NCBI GenBank assembly: GCA_020746875.1
Contig: JAGTJL010000042.1
Location: forward strand, 83,601-147,600
Direction: 5' to 3'
Origin: Rhexocercosporidium sp. MPI-PUGE-AT-0058
Lineage: Eukaryota; Ascomycota; Leotiomycetes; Helotiales
DNA: 64,000 nucleotides
Both the position numbers and the translations under genes were made by a program. The notes under the pieces were generated by a model, which was not told where the DNA came from, did no database searches, and worked only from the letters and a program-made list of their open reading frames with translations. Positions 11,816 through 26,559 of this stretch are shown piece by piece (the first letter of the stretch is position 1; each line of letters begins with the position of its first letter).

Positions 11816-13756
11816 CTAATTAAGGAAACTACCTTATCCGACTTTATTAAAGTTTATAAAAACGATAATTTCGCCAGCGCCTTTAAAGTAATCGATTCTA
11901 TAAAGTATTAAAAAGGAGTATAAAATATTTTAAAAGGTTTTTATTACTTAACTATAAGTTGCGAGGTTTTATATAAATTTAATTCTTTTTTTAATAAGAT
12001 TATATAATAGCTCGATTAATAAACAAAAGTCTTTAATTTAAATGCAAAAGTAAATAATTAAATTTAAAAATCCTTTGACTTTTATAACGTTCTCAAGTTT
12101 TTTTTATTTTTATACTTTAATTAAGTATATAATTAAAGGTTCTCTTTTTTATAAGTTATATACGTAGCCGACGACGTTTATATTATTATAATAAAATTAC
12201 GATTTAAGGCCTATAATAGCTTTAGCGCGCTTAAAGCGTTCTAACGTCTTATTAAAGTTAAGAAAGTACTTAAGGACGAACTAGCGAATTTTAAGCTATA
12301 CTTCCTTTAAATCGTAGTCTATATATAATCTTTTTACGTTAATATCGTTTAAAAACGGCATTATAATAAAAGGTATAATATCTTTTAATATTTTATTAAT
12401 TGTTCTTACGAATTAAGCAATAGAGTTTATAACTCCTTAAAATAGCGTTATATTTCGGATTAATTTAATACTAAGTATAAAAAAGGCCGTTATATCTCGG
12501 CTGCTTTAATATAAGACTTATTAATTATAACTTAAATATAAGTCTATTAGGCTCGCGATATAATACCTTATAAATTCTTTTAAAAATTCGTTAATAAAAA
12601 GTAATAAGTTAGCGTCTTTTAAATTAATTGCGTTAAATATAATTGCCGAGTTAATTAAGCGGTACTTTCCTAATTCCTTTTTCTTAATTAAGAATTAAGC
12701 GTTATAATATAGCCTTTTAAAGAGTTCGAGAATCCCACGGTTAAGTCTGTTTTTTATTATCTTTTTGACTTCGGGAGTTAACGCTTTAAAGAGTAAAAAG
12801 TGTGGTGTTTATTAAATTCCGTAGTCTACCGTTTTAATAATTATAAGTAATAAAATATCCTTATAAAATTTCTTATACTTAATTTAATTAAATATAATAA
12901 TACTTTTTCGATTTAATATAATTTCGTCGAAAAGGGCTCTTTCTTTTAATTATAATATATTTTTAATATTTAAAGTAATAAGTCGCTTTTCCGTAATCTT
13001 AAATCCGTAAGAAAAGCCGGTAAAATAAGAAAATAATATTTTTTAATATTTTTTAACTTATTCTTAAGGAAAGTCTTTTTCTTTAAAGACTTTATATTAG
13101 TCTTTACGGCTTTTAAGCGTATTTCTTATTTTATTTATTTAATTTATAAGCCTAATCTTTTTATCTTTTATTTTATATATAATATAGACCCGCGAAACTT
13201 ATTTACGTTTTTTAAATAAGGACGTTATTAATAAAGTATTATAGTTTATAATAAATTAAAAGATAAGCTCGATTTTCTTAGTTAATATAGTATTAAATAT
13301 ACGTTCTTTACCGAAAAAAACTTTAATAAAGTCTTTATAAAGGAGGTAATCGTAAAGGTCCGTTTTTAAAATTATGAATTCTTACTTTATATATTTAATA
13401 AAAATATATAAGACGTCTTTAAAAGAGGAATTACTTTCATTATTAAAGGTTTTTTTATCTTTTTCGTAAAAAAGCTCGTCCTCGAGCTTAAAGGAATTAT
13501 CTTTTAAAAAGTATTCGACGGTATTAATTATAAAGCTTTAGTTATAGTTAATTACTTATTTCCCGAGTCAATTTCGGACTTCAAATAGTCTGATTCCGGA
13601 TTTAATAATATTTTATTAACTCGGCTCTTAGACTTCGTAGCTTTAATACTTTTAGCGTATTTTATAAGTTTAATTACTTTAATAATAATAACTAATCACG
13701 TAATCTTATTTTATAAGTTAGCGTAAACTAGACCGCCTTTCGCATTAAATAAGTAT
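11816..13756 (-). mobile_element. fragment of gypsy family A (reverse transcriptase region)
   Basis: Reverse complement of positions about 2630-4555 of the plus copy, and nearly parallel to 19402-21340 of the minus copy. It contains the RT catalytic region; the complement of the LDDV box is near 12335-12360. It is bounded left by the copia LTR end and right by the 3' LTR of the complete family A copy. The rest of this element is missing on both sides, and the sequence beyond the inserted element (after 26150) does not resume it. Confidence 0.85.
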
Positions 13757-14037
13757 TATGAAAGAGAAAACACCAAGCACATAACAAGAAGGTAGTAAAG
13801 CAAGTATTAAAGGGTAAACGTAAGAAATACTCATTTAACGAATACTAAAAATATTATATATTTAAAAAGTATAATTTATTAAAGGAGGAAAAAAGTATAA
13901 TTCGAATAAGAAAGAAAAGTTATAATAATAAAAATCGTTATTTTCTTTAAAAGATATTGCCTTAAAAACTATCTTAAATATAATAAATAACAGCTTAATC
14001 ACGTAATAAATGAACTTTTAAAGTCAACCTTATTATA
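13757..14037 (-). repeat. 3' LTR of family A minus copy
   Basis: A 281-bp LTR, ends set by alignment to 25869-26150 and 10106-10390. On the minus strand the ancestral TGTGG start and CCACA end appear here as TATAA and TCATA-type variants, consistent with C-to-T/G-to-A changes. Confidence 0.85.
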
Positions 14038-14649
14038 TGCGTCCCTTTCTTAAAAAACTCATGCTCGACTTCAAGTAAAAAAGTAAAAATTAATATTATA
14101 GCTTTAAAGCTTTAAATATTTAAAGGAAAATATATTTAAGTAAAAACAAATAAGTATTAAGTAACTTACACTTTACTTTTAAAAGTAAATAATTATCTCG
14201 CTTAATACCTTTAAATATTGTCTTTTACCTTATTACTTTTTTTCTTTTCTTTCCTTTTTAATAATTTTATTATTCTTTTTTATAATATTCTTAAGGAAGC
14301 TTTGCGCGTCTTTTTATACTTATATTAATTTTTTTATATCTTTTAATACTTATCGCATTATTTTTACCGCCTAAACTTGCTTTTTAAATATTATATCCGA
14401 GTAAATTTCAGTTTTAATAAAATTAAAATAATTTTTTTAAAATAAATCGGCGTATAATTAATATTTTAAATAAGTTCCCGACTTCTTTTCTTACGGCGTA
14501 AAGACTGAGTTTCCTTATAAAATAGAAATCGATCCTTATAACGCGTCGAATTTATTAATATTCCTTTATACCTTAAGCTAGCGTGTTTTTAATAATCTTA
14601 TTCTTTTTTTATATTTTTATTTTAACGAATCTTTAATAAACTTTTTTAA

Positions 14650-15640
14650 TTTCTTAATCGTTATTAAAAATAAAAGGAAATATATTAAAAGTATATTAAA
14701 GAAATAAAAATATATAAATATATAAAATTAAAAGTAAATAAATAATCGAAGGACGGTCTTCTTACCTTCGAAATTTAAAATATAATAAAAAAGTAAAAAA
14801 AGGCTAATTAAAGCATTTCTTTTATTAACTTAATTAAGTCTCTTCTTCACTTTTATCTTCTTCTTTTTATTTTTATTTCTTTAATAAATTAATATTAAAT
14901 AACAATAAAATCAGTCTTAAGTAATTCCCTTTCTTTTTATTTTAACGGTTATTATATTAGATAAAAGCGCCGATAATACTTTAATAATTTCTTATTATAT
15001 CTTCTTATTATTTTTTAATAAATAAGTAAATTATTATAAGCGGCTAAAATTTATTATATTTAAAGGAAAAAGAGAAAAAATATTATACTTTATATATTAA
15101 TTTCGAGTTACTTAATCTTCCTCGCGGTCTTTCTTTTTTTTTAGCGGCAGATTATAAAGTAAAAGCTTCTCGAGAATAACCTTTAAAGTTTTAATAAGTT
15201 ATAAGCTATTTTAAACCGCCTTCGTCGTCGCTTTTCTTCGACTTATTTCTTATTATTAATTAATTAAGAAAAGTAAGAGATTAAAGGTAAGTTCTTTCTC
15301 GTTTAATATTATTAACTTTTAAATTTTAATATTTTTTTAATATAATTTAAAAACTTAAAATAAAAGCGTAACTTTAATTGCCTTATTAAATTAAAAAGTA
15401 CTTTTAACCTTATTACTTATTTTAAGCTTTTATTAATTATATCGCAAATAACTTTTAAATTAATAATATTAAGCTTTTCAGAAGTCCTTTTTTATTAAAG
15501 TAACTTCTTTTTATTTAAAAATAAAGTTCTTTTTTAAAAAACCTTATATTAATATAATTTTATAATAACTTTAAAGGTAATAAAAATATTCCTTAAATAC
15601 TTTTATAAGCCGGTGTAAACTAAGCCGGATTTTAAGTTTA
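14650..15640 (-). pseudogene. extra 3' ORF relic in the minus copy of family A
   Basis: The counterpart of the plus-strand stretch 8465-9400 in the other family A copy. It lies between the gag-pol relic and the 3' LTR in element orientation and is more heavily converted to AT. No domain is recognised. Its presence at the same place in both copies shows it is an original part of the element and not a later insertion into one copy. Confidence 0.4.
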
Positions 15641-16399
15641 AAAAAAAAACAAATATATCTTAAAGGCAGAAGTAATAATACTCTTTCTTAATTAATTAAT
15701 ATTCTTAATTTAAGAGTCCGAGGATTAATATTTAATTAAAAGAAGCTCTTAACTTAAAGTCTAGTTAATTTACTTAATAAGAAATAACTTTATAAAGACA
15801 AAGTCAAAGGAATACTTATAAATAACTTAAGTGCTTATAATAAGGCATTATTTACTTACTTAAGTCCTTTATAAAGTTATTATTACAATAAAACTATAAT
15901 AATAATATTTGAATTCCAATAAGCGAGATTTCGGAACGACTAAAAAAGAAGCGTATAATTCAAATTAATTAAAATTTCCCTTTATATAAAATAGTTTTAC
16001 TTATTTTATTATCTTAAAACTAATTAATTAAAATTTTAAAAAAATAGAATCGTTATTATTTTAGTATTTCAATACGTTACTTAAAATAGCTTAAGATAAG
16101 CTTAATTTATTACGGTACTTAATCCGCTATTTTATACTTTTGCTCTTAATTAAGTTATTATTATTAACACTTAAGCAGTATAAGGGCTTAGACTTAATAG
16201 CCGTCGATTAAGAGAACTTATAAAGTTTAGTAATAACTTTTATATTAAACTTTAAGCTCGCAATAACTCGACCGCTGATTTCCGAGAACTAATAATTTAA
16301 TTAAAAATAAAGCACTTATAATATAAAAAGTTCAAAGTATAAGAAAAATATAAAAAAGCTAGAGATTTATAACTTATCAGCCGTATTTATTCTACTCGT

Positions 16400-19300
16400 T
16401 TTTAATTTAATTATCACGGTCTCAGAGTATTAGGCTCTGTTTTTAAGTACGTTATATTAGAATTATTAATATTTAAATAAACCTTTTATATTATTAATAA
16501 TAAATTTAATAATCTTTATTACCGGTATAAAGCAGTTATAATAGCTTATTTCCTTTATAATAACTTATAGCTTATCGCGCGTTTTATTATTTATTTAAAT
16601 ATATAAATTAATTTTATTTATTTAATCTTATAAGCTTCTTTAAATCTTAAGTCGTTTAATTACGCGTAACTTCTTAATTATTATATATCTTCTTTTTAAA
16701 TTAATAACTTATTTATTATAGCTTTAATAATTATTTTAATTAAAATAAATTTTTCTTATTATAAAGTATTTAAGTAATATTAAAGAAGAATTTCTAGTCT
16801 TCAACTACTTTTAAGGACTTATTATATAAGCCTACTTCGGCAGTATATCTCGGGGGGTTATTATCTTTAGTGCTTAGCTTATTAATATATTAAAACTATT
16901 AATACTCTAAAACGGCTCGTCAAAAGAACCTTGTCTAACTTATTATTTAACTCTTTTTAAGATTTAATAAGAAGTAAGTGCTCGATTATATTCTATTCTT
17001 CTGTAGCGCAAGCTATAATCGACTTAATTTAATTAAACTATTTTATAAAGCTAAAACTTTTTTTAAGTTTTTTAGGGACTTCTTTAGTTTTATAACGTAT
17101 TAATAATTATTATATTTATAAGCTTTTGAGTTTATACGTCCAGCGTTAATAATATTAAATTATTTAAAGGGCAGCTATTGTAAATATATTATTTAGCTCG
17201 ACTAAGATATTAATATTATTATTACGGAACGACTTATAAGTGTAATTAGAGGGTATTTATAAGCGCAAATAGTGTTCGAAGTGTTAAAGGGATTTTTCGT
17301 CGTTTAAAGGAGAGCTCCTAGTATTTCAGTATATGCCTCTATTATTATATCTTAATCTTTATCCCTTCCGTAAAATATAAAAAGTGTGTCTTCGTTATAA
17401 TTTAGCGTTTAATAACGTTAAGCGATAAGTTATAAAAATTATAATAAAGAATAGTTAATAATATTAATAGTAGCGATTAGGCTACTCGCTGGAAGAGTAA
17501 GTAACGACTCGATATTGACTTTATTTTACGTAAATTAGCTTTTTAAGTATTTTAATAATAATTTTATTATTTTATATTACTTGTTTTGTAAGCTTTTTAA
17601 AGTCTTTAAGGCCTTATAAATTTCGCTCTTTAAGATTAGGTTTAAGTTGGTTTTTATTATTATTATATTAAATTGTCGCTAAAAGCTTATTATTTTTATA
17701 ATAAATAAAGCGCTTTCGTTTATAAAACAGCTTAAGGCGATTAATTATAAAGATATCGCGAAAGAGTATACTATTATCTTTTAACTCTTTTAGTTTATAA
17801 TAACTCTTTTTAAGAAAGGCTTTATAAATTTCGTAAGGTTTTAGCTATTAAAAATTAAGCTTTTTACTTTTTAATATATTAATTTCTTAAATAAAATCGT
17901 ACTTAAGAATTAAGTCTTTAACTTATAATAGCCTATTTCGAATGTCTCTTTTTACGTCGAAAGCTTCTTTTCTTTCTTATTTACGGCGTGTTTTTTAAAG
18001 CTTAACTTCTTTTATATTATTATTTCGTATTTAATATTAAAAAGTTTAAATATAAATTAAATTATTAATACTCTTAATATTTTCCGAGAAAAAGCTTCTT
18101 TAAATAAAATAACGTGTTTTAATAAAAAGAACTAATTCTCTGCCGTAAATTATATAAAAAAAAGTATAACTTATAAGTCTATAGATTATAATACGGTTAG
18201 TAAATAAAACCGCTAATAAATTATTTATTTAATCTTCTCTTATTTTAAAAAAGACATTCTTAATAAGGCTATATCCTCGCTTAATTATGCTATTAGCTTT
18301 CGCATTATAAGCCGATATTATCCCGGGCAATAACGAAATACTTTTTCCCGTTTTATATTAATATAAAAGTAATATTTAGCGCTTATTTTTTCATAAGTCC
18401 GTTTAAAATAATTAAAATCATAAGCTCTTTTTATTACTTAATACTACGTAATATACATTTATCGCATGTTTTAACGAATTTCGCGGAGTCCTTAAAACAG
18501 CCCTTTTAGAAATAGCGTTAAGAAATACGGTAATATATGCTTTCCCTTCCTTTATAACCGGAGCTATTATAATAACTTTATAAAATATATGCCTTATTTT
18601 TATCGGTATTAATAATGAGTTTAATAAGTACGACTTTTAATAAAAGTCTTTAAATACGTTAATTATGAATTCCGTATAATAATACTTCTTTTTTAAATAT
18701 ACGAAAAGCTATTAAGTTTATACTTTTCGAAGTCTTAAGCGTAGTCAAGTAAATAACTATCTTTTAATAATATTCTTTATAATATTTTAAAAATATTAAT
18801 AAGTCCGCTTCGCTTTCTTAATTTATATATAAGTCGTTATTAAGTATTACTTAATCGTTCGACTTATCTCGTAATTCTTAAACTTTTCGCTTTATATTAA
18901 TAAAAATATTACGTTTTTAAATTAACTTAAGATTATCGAAAGTCTCTGGCTCTTTTATTAAGTCTTTTATGCTTTCCGCTTTTATTAAGTAAATTCCAAT
19001 TGTATTAAACTTAATTAAAATTTAATCCTTATTATTATTTTTTTCGGTATTCTCTTTAATATCTTTAAAGTATTTAAGTCTCCTTAAGAGAGTATCTGCT
19101 ATTATATACGTAATACCTTTAATATAGCGCACTTTAAAGTCGAAAAGCCTAATTTAATCGAGCTAATAAGTAAATATCGTATTAAAGTAATTATAAGCAG
19201 CTCTTTTAAGTTAAATAATAAGAGTATTTACGTTAATCTTTATAATAAAATAGACTCTTATAAGCCAGATTTTAAGCTTCTTAAGGATTAAAAGTATGCC

Positions 19301-22300
19301 TTTATATTCTCTTTTTATAACGTTATAATCTCGTTTTGCTTTTATTTAAAAGCCGCTTTTATACCTCGCTAATTTAAGCTTATTATTTTTCGGGTTACGC
19401 TAACTAAAGAAACTACTTTATCCGACTCTGCTAAAGTTTATAAAAACGATAATTTCGCTAACGCCTTTAAAGTAGTCGATTTTATAAAATATTAAGAAAG
19501 AGTATAAAATATCTTAAAAGGTTTTTATTACTTAATTATAAGTTACGGGGTTTTATATAAATTTAATTCCTTTTTTAATAAAGTCGTATAACGGCTCGGC
19601 TAATAAACGAAAGTCTTTAATTTAAATGCGGAAATAAGTAATTAGATTTAAAAATCTTTTAACTTTTATAACGTTTTTTAATTTTTTTTTATTTTTATAT
19701 CTTAATTAAATATGCAGCTAAAGGTTTTCTTTTTTACGAGTTATATACGTAGCTAACGACGTTTATATTATTATAATAAAACTAAGATTTAAGGCTTATA
19801 ATAGCTTTAGCGCGCTTAAGGCGTTTTAATATTTTATCGAAGTTAAGAAAGTGCTTAAGGACGAATTAGCGAATTTTAAGTCGTGCTTCCTTTCGATTAT
19901 AATTTATATATAGTCTTTTTACGTTAACGTCGTTTAAGAACGGTATTATAATAAAAGATATAATATTTTTCAGTATTTTATTAATTATTCTTACGAATTA
20001 AATAATAGAATTTATAACTCCTTAAGGTAGCGTCGTATTTCGGACTAATCTGATGTCAAGCATAAAAAAAGCCGTTATATTTCGATTACTTTAATATAAT
20101 ATTTATTAATTATAACTTAAATATAAGTCTATTAAGCTCGCGATGTAATACCTTATAAATTCTTTTAAAAATTCGTTAATAAAAAGAGGTAAATTAGCGT
20201 TTCTTAAAGTGATTACGTTAAGTATAATTACCGAGTTAATTAAGCGGTACTTTCTTAATTCTTTCTTTTTAATTAAGAATTAAGCGTTATAATATGGCTT
20301 CTTAAAGAGTTCGAGAACCTTATAATTAAGTCTGTCTTCTATTATCTTCCTGATTTCGGGAGTTAACGCTTTAAGAAGTGGAAAGTGTAATACTTATTAG
20401 GCTTCGTAGTCTATCGTCTTAATAATTATAAATAATAAAATATCTTTATAGAATTTCTTATATTTAATTTAATTAAATATAATAGCATTTTCTCGACTTA
20501 ATATAATTTCGTCGAAAAAGGTTTTCTCTTTTAATTATAATATATTTTTAATATTTAAAATAATAAGTCGCTTTTCCGTAATCTTAAATCCGCAAGGAAA
20601 GCTAGTAAAACGAAAGAGTAAGATATCTTAATACTTTTTAACTTACTTCTGAGGAAAGTCCCTTTCTTTAAAGACTTTATATTAATCTTTACGGCTTTTA
20701 AGCGCATTTTCTATTTTATTTATTTAATTTATAAGCTTGATTTTTTTGTCTTTTGTTTTATATATAATATAAACCTGCGAAACTTATTTACGTTCTCTAA
20801 ATAAGGACGTTATTAATAAAGTATTATAATCCGTAATAAATTAAAAGGTAAGCTCGATTTTCTTAATTAATACGGTATTAAACATACGTTTTCTATTGAA
20901 AGGAGCTTTAATAATGTCTTTATAAAGGAGGTAATTGTAAAAGTCCGTCTTTAAAATTATAAATTCTTACTTTATATATTCGATGAAAATATATAAGACG
21001 TCTTCGAAAGAGGAATTGCTTTTATTATTAAAAGTTTCTTTATCCTCTTTATAAAAAAGCTCGTCTTCGAGCTTAAAGGAAGTATTTTTTAAAGAGTATT
21101 TGACAATATTAATTATAAAGCTTTAATTATAGTCAGTTACTTATTTCTCGAGTTAGTTCTAGATTTTAAATAATCTAATTCCGGATTTAATAATATTTTA
21201 CTAGCTCAGCTTTTAGACTTCGCAGCTTCGATGCTTCTGGCGTATTTTATAAGTTTAATTACTTTAATAATAATAACTAGTCGCGTAATCTCATTTTATA
21301 AGTTAACGTAAACTAAACCGCTTTCCGCATTAAATAAGTATTTAAATGAAACGCGTGTAATCTAAAAAAATAAAAATCTAAGAATAACTTTAATACTTAA
21401 GATATTTATAATATAAAACTTAATAAAAATAATATAATCTTTTATTATTATTAGGACGTTATTCGCATATCTCAGAAATCGCGATTTTACGCTTATAATA
21501 CTTTTTAAAATTATAAAGTCGCTTTTTATAATAAGGACTTTTAATTAAATAATAATATTATAAAATATATAATTGATTTTTACGCCGGAATTAAGAGTAG
21601 CTCGGATATTATTAAGTCTTATCCTCTTAAGTATAATAATTATATACTTCGGCGTTAAAAAGTATTATTTATAACTCGGTCCTTAAAGTATATCGATTAA
21701 GTAAACTTCAGCGGTTAATAATAAGTCGACTTTAAATTCCTTTTTTGAAATTATTACTTTTTAAAGCGTTATTAAAATAATAGTTAAAGTTATAAATATT
21801 AAATTAAAGAAAGGAATTAAGCTTAATAATAATTAAAAAATTAATTATTAAATTAATATTTCTTATATTAAAAAGACTTAATACTTTCATTTCCTTTATT
21901 AAACTTAAAGCTTATACGTAAATTTAGCTCGAGATATAATAAAATAAGTAATAACTTATTTTTTTTATTCAGAGAAAATACGTTTAAGCTTTCGCGAAGC
22001 TTATAGCCTTTTTAATATAAAATCCGAAATATTAACTTAAAATAATAAAAAGCGTTAAAATATAATATTATTCCTTTTTTAATTATAGTCTTAAAGAACT
22101 TTTATATATTTTATAATCTTAATATTAGCAGTAGCGATTTAGTCTTAAATCTCTTAATTAATAGTCTTTAGTCGACTTATCTTTAATAAGTCGATTAAAC
22201 TAAGGATTTCCCTTAAGGTTAAGTTTTCAAAGAGCTTTCTTTAAGTAAAAAGCTTATTTAATATATTATTTAATATATAATTATTCCGCGATAGCGCTTA

Positions 22301-23968
22301 ATATACGCGAGGTCGGCTTAAAGTCGCTTTAACGGCAATAAGTAAATTTCTTTTAGCGCGTTTTTAAATAATCTTTATAAAGAGTAATTTAATAGCAGTC
22401 GGTCTTTTTCGACTTACGGCTAAAATAACTTCTTTTAATTTCTTAAAAATAATAATATTATTATTATTCTTTATGATAATCCGAGTGGGTTTTGCTTTAA
22501 GTGCTTTAAATAAAAGGTCTACGTTTATAAGCTTTTGAAATTTAACGGTATTCTTAACTTCTTTACGAACTTTTAGTTTTTTATAATTAATTTAAACTTT
22601 AAAGCGTTTTTAAAATAAGGTTTCGATTATATATAATTCGGCTTTTATTATTATTTTAAAAGTAACGGCACTTTATTATCTTGTTTTCGTAAATGTTATT
22701 TTAAAGCTATTATTTATTCCTTCTGAATTAGAGGTAATAAGTACGTTTTAAACGTTAATTAATCTTATTATATTAAAAAGTTAAATAATAAGGATATTTA
22801 AATAGTCTTAAGGCTCTTAACTTGTTTTTAATATTAATCTTTTTAAAGCTGACTTCGGCATAATATTTTATTAAATTAAAAGGGCTTTTTAAGCGTCCCG
22901 GAGCTTCTTTTAAATTACTTCTTCTTTTCGCCTTAAGTTTAAGTCTTTTTTTATATTAATTATTTATAAAATAAGGACTTTTTTCTTTAATTTATTTTAA
23001 GGAAATTAAATCGCTTAAGCTTTTATTTCTTTTTTTTAAGAGTTTATATAAATATAATTATTTTTATTTTTATAAATAATTTTTAAATTAAGTTATTTTT
23101 TAAACTCGTAATATTATTTTTAATATTTATAAAATCTTTAAGGTTTAATATTCGGAATCGGCTTATTAAAACAAAAGAGGCATTCGGTGTTTATATCGTC
23201 TTTTATATTAAAACGTCGATTATATTTAAAGCTTATTCTAGAATCTTAATAAAACACCTTAGCTTCTTTAAGGTATGCGATCGACTCGTAAGTAAACAAA
23301 GCCTTGACTTCGGCTATTAATTTTAAATTCTTTTTTTTTCATATAATAACGTATAAAATACGTAAGTTATTTAATCTTTCCGCAATCGTATCGATATCCT
23401 GTTTTATAACTTAATTAATATCGTAAATTAACCTCTTAATAATAAGAATAACTTCTTCTTAAATATGCCTTTCTTAATTTAATTTAAAATAAAACACTGA
23501 ACTCTTCTTAAAAACGTCGTCGATCTCCCGAGCTAGAGAACTGTCTTTATATTTTATAAGCTCGAGGCAAGTTATAAAGTTAAGCCCCTTATATTATATT
23601 ATTAAAAAAGGAGTTTTATTATTACTCGACTTAAGTTAAAGATAGTCGGCCTAAGTAATTCGTATAAATAATGCTTTCTTTTTAATTAAAGTATTAATTT
23701 CCTGCTTAACTTAAAGTAAGCTTTTTATTTTAGCGTATATTTTATTAAAAAATTATATATTTTTTATATTAAAAATATTATTATTTTTTATAAAAGTTCC
23801 GGCCTTTTACTTTAAGTACTTAAGTAAAGCTGCTAAAAACTTTATAATTATTTACCGCTTTATAATAATTTTCTTTTGTATATAAGCTTAATTAACTTTT
23901 TTAAAAGCTCGGAGGAATTATTAAAATTAAGATTTAAAAGTATTTTTTATAATATATTTAAAATTATT
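16400..23968 (-). pseudogene. gag-pol polyprotein relic, minus copy of family A
   Basis: This region aligns with 1-7600 of the plus copy. Landmarks on the minus strand are the protease motif near 21572-21600, with the DSG triad decayed to NSG, and the RT catalytic box near 19920-19945. The integrase lies around 18000-18550. The level of decay is similar to or greater than the plus copy. The sequence from 23969 to 25868 is the element's 5' leader and upstream gag part and has no counterpart in the window. Confidence 0.82.
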
Positions 23969-25868
23969 AAATATCTTCTTTAAGTTTTAAAGAATATAAT
24001 AATATTACTTAAGGTCGAACGTTCGGTATTCTTTTATAACTTCTTTAATTAACTCTTAATAAGTATTATTAAGGAAGTCGAAGAGTTACTTAATGTTTTA
24101 GCTTATTTTAAAAGTATAATAGTTTACGACGTATTATTTTTTTTAATATTATTTATAATACCTCGAGCCGTAAAAAGCTGCTTTAAGGTCTTAAAGAACT
24201 TAATAATATTATTCCCGTTAAAATATAATTAAAAGTACCTAAGATTAATATAGCTTAAGCTATTATAAAATAAAGAGGTCTTTTAATAAAGTCCGTGACA
24301 AGTCGTACGGCCTAAGATATAAGCTATTAAGACGCTATACTATTAAAAGTAGGTTTATAATAGTAATTATTTAAAGCCTCGTTTATTCTGTATAATGCAA
24401 AGGTTTTAATAAGTTTATACTGTCCTAGCGCAGGTCGTGTTAATTAGAAAGCTTAAGCGGAAGTAGCTTGAGCCTAAAGCGGTATTATATAACTTATATT
24501 AGCGGAGTTAAGTCCCCCCGGCTTCGAAGGCGAATATAATATAAATTAAAGGTATATAAGCTAAGTGAATGTTATATAAGCCGGTAGAGCTTAAAAGGCG
24601 GCCTGAGCTCTTATATTAAAGCTTTCTAAATGGCTACTGCCTTAATTATAATTAAATATATCTTATTATAAGTTATTACTGCCGCCTTTATTTCTCTTCT
24701 TTTTCTTACTTATAATTAAAGTATTATCTACAAGTACTCCCGATAATTATAATAAAGTAAAGCTAATAATTCCAGTAATATTAGGCTTTATTAAAGTCCT
24801 AATAAGCACAAAGGTAAAAGAGCTTATAGAGTTTATAAAGCCTGTCTTAGTAATAAAGTAATTTATAATCGGAGTCGCAAAGCTTCCTCTAATTATAAAG
24901 AAGTTATTAAAAGATCGTTTAGGCTTTTTGCTTTTTAAGTTGCCGCTAAAGGCGTTGTTTTTAATATCGTTTTCAAATATAATTAATTTTTCTTAATAAA
25001 ATTAATAATTTATTAAAAGGCAAATGCGCTTAATATTACTAGTGAAAAAGTAAAAGATATAATATATTATATTAAGAAAAGAAGAATATATAAGCTCGAA
25101 AAAATAAAGGAAATATATAAGAAAAATATTAAGTTAAAGAGCTTATAGCTTCAGGCTTCTTTTAAATAATAAAGCCCGAAAGACGCCGAAGTTTAAGCCT
25201 TTTATTCTTATAATAAATAAACGTATAAGCTTAAGCGAAGTAAATAAATCTCGTTAAATATAAAAGCTTTATTATTATTAAAGTTAATCTCGGCGTAAAA
25301 TAATTTAAAACTAAAACTAATTAAAAAAGTATAAAATAAAACCCCGTATACCTTTTTATTAAGCTCCGTCTTATTAACTTAAAATAAGCCTTTAACGGAA
25401 CAAAGAGAAGAAAAAAAGTAATAAATACGCTTACTAAAAGTATAATTAACGTCGAAATTTGCCGGATTTATTTTAAATAATTTACTTCTCGTTTCCGAAG
25501 TATTAAATATATTTTAATATCGATTAAGGCGTTTTTAATAGCGTGATCCGGTTATTTTTGGTCTGACTTTTTTTAATATTAATACTCTACGTACTAAAGC
25601 TAATATTTTTAATAGTTTAAGTACTTTTATATTAAAAGTAAATAATTTCCCTTTAGACTTTTTATGCTTTTCGTTATATTATAAGAGATTATTGAGATAT
25701 TATATTTAATTTTATTTTAAGGGCTAGGAAATCTTTAAGTAAATAAGTCTATATTAGTTTAAGTACTTATTAGTTTCAGTCCTTATAATTAATATAAAAG
25801 GCTTTTAGGCTTTTTTATATATTTTACTTTAACTTTTCTATTTACTCCTTACGTCGGTTATTAAAATA
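23969..25868 (-). other. family A 5' internal region (leader and upstream gag)
   Basis: About 1.9 kb between the 5' LTR and the part shared with the truncated plus copy. It is AT-rich with several GC-richer islets (for example around 24280-24620). In element orientation it should hold the primer-binding site and the start of gag. I could not identify a start codon or primer-binding site with confidence. Confidence 0.5.
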
Positions 25869-26150
25869 TATAAAAAGGAAAATACTAAGTATATAATAAA
25901 AGAGTAATAAAGTAAGTACCGGAAGATAAACGTAAGAAATACTTATTTAACGAATATTAAAAATATTATATATTTAAAAAGTATAATTTATTAAGAGAAA
26001 GGAAAAGTATAATTTAAATAAAAAGGAAAAGTTATAATAATAAAAATCGTTATTGTTTTTTAAAAGATATTGCCTTAGAGGCTGTCTTAAATACAATAAG
26101 ATGCAGCTTAATCACGTGACAAATGGATCTCTGAGGTCAACCTTACCACA
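25869..26150 (-). repeat. 5' LTR of family A minus copy
   Basis: A 282-bp LTR. Its right end, CCTTACCACA, gives the canonical TGTGGTAAGG start on the minus strand and is the least mutated LTR end in the window. The central part shares TAATCACGTGA with the other copies. Confidence 0.87.
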
Positions 26151-26173
26151 ATAGACCTAATTTCCCCCGAAGT

Positions 26174-26428
26174 TATTACGGCTGGCTAAAGGTTAATACG
26201 GTGCAAGAAATAGCTTTATATTTGGACTTAAAGTTACATTTAGAATTAAGAAGAAAAAACAAAGAGAAAAAGAGAGTTCTTTATAAGAGGGAGCTTTAAT
26301 ATAAATACACAAAGAGTCCCCTTAGCCTTTTCCGATTAGGTTTAGCGCTATAGTTATTATATTAAGGCAATACTATAAATAATGCCGAGCTCGCTCGATT
26401 AGAATATAAAGCTTAAGGAATTATAATA
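26174..26428 (-). repeat. 3' LTR of family B
   Basis: It begins TATTACGGCTGGC and ends TATAATA. Comparison with the relic LTR at 39248 (TGTTACGGC) shows the ancestral ends were TGTTACG and an inverted CGTAACA. It is 255 bp and shares AGAAATAGCTTTATATTT with the other two copies. Confidence 0.82.
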
Positions 26429-26559
26429 TTACTTTTCCTTCCCGAAAAACTGCGTTTTTACAATTATAGTCATAATAGTATTGTCTTTTAGGTTATTATA
26501 GTCGTTAATACCGGCGTTATATGCCTTTAGCTACTTAAGTAATATTAATAGAGGACCTT

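Larger units (their letters stand above)
13757..26150 (-). mobile_element. complete Ty3/gypsy element, family A, minus copy
   Basis: A full-length element of 12.4 kb with LTRs at 13757-14037 and 25869-26150, and an internal region inverted relative to the plus copy at 1-10390. That is long for a Ty3/gypsy element. Every coding frame carries numerous RIP-type stops, so it is inactive. The five bases flanking the two ends (AGTAT on the left, ATAGA on the right) do not match as a target-site duplication should. This suggests recombination between copies or later rearrangement. Confidence 0.9.
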
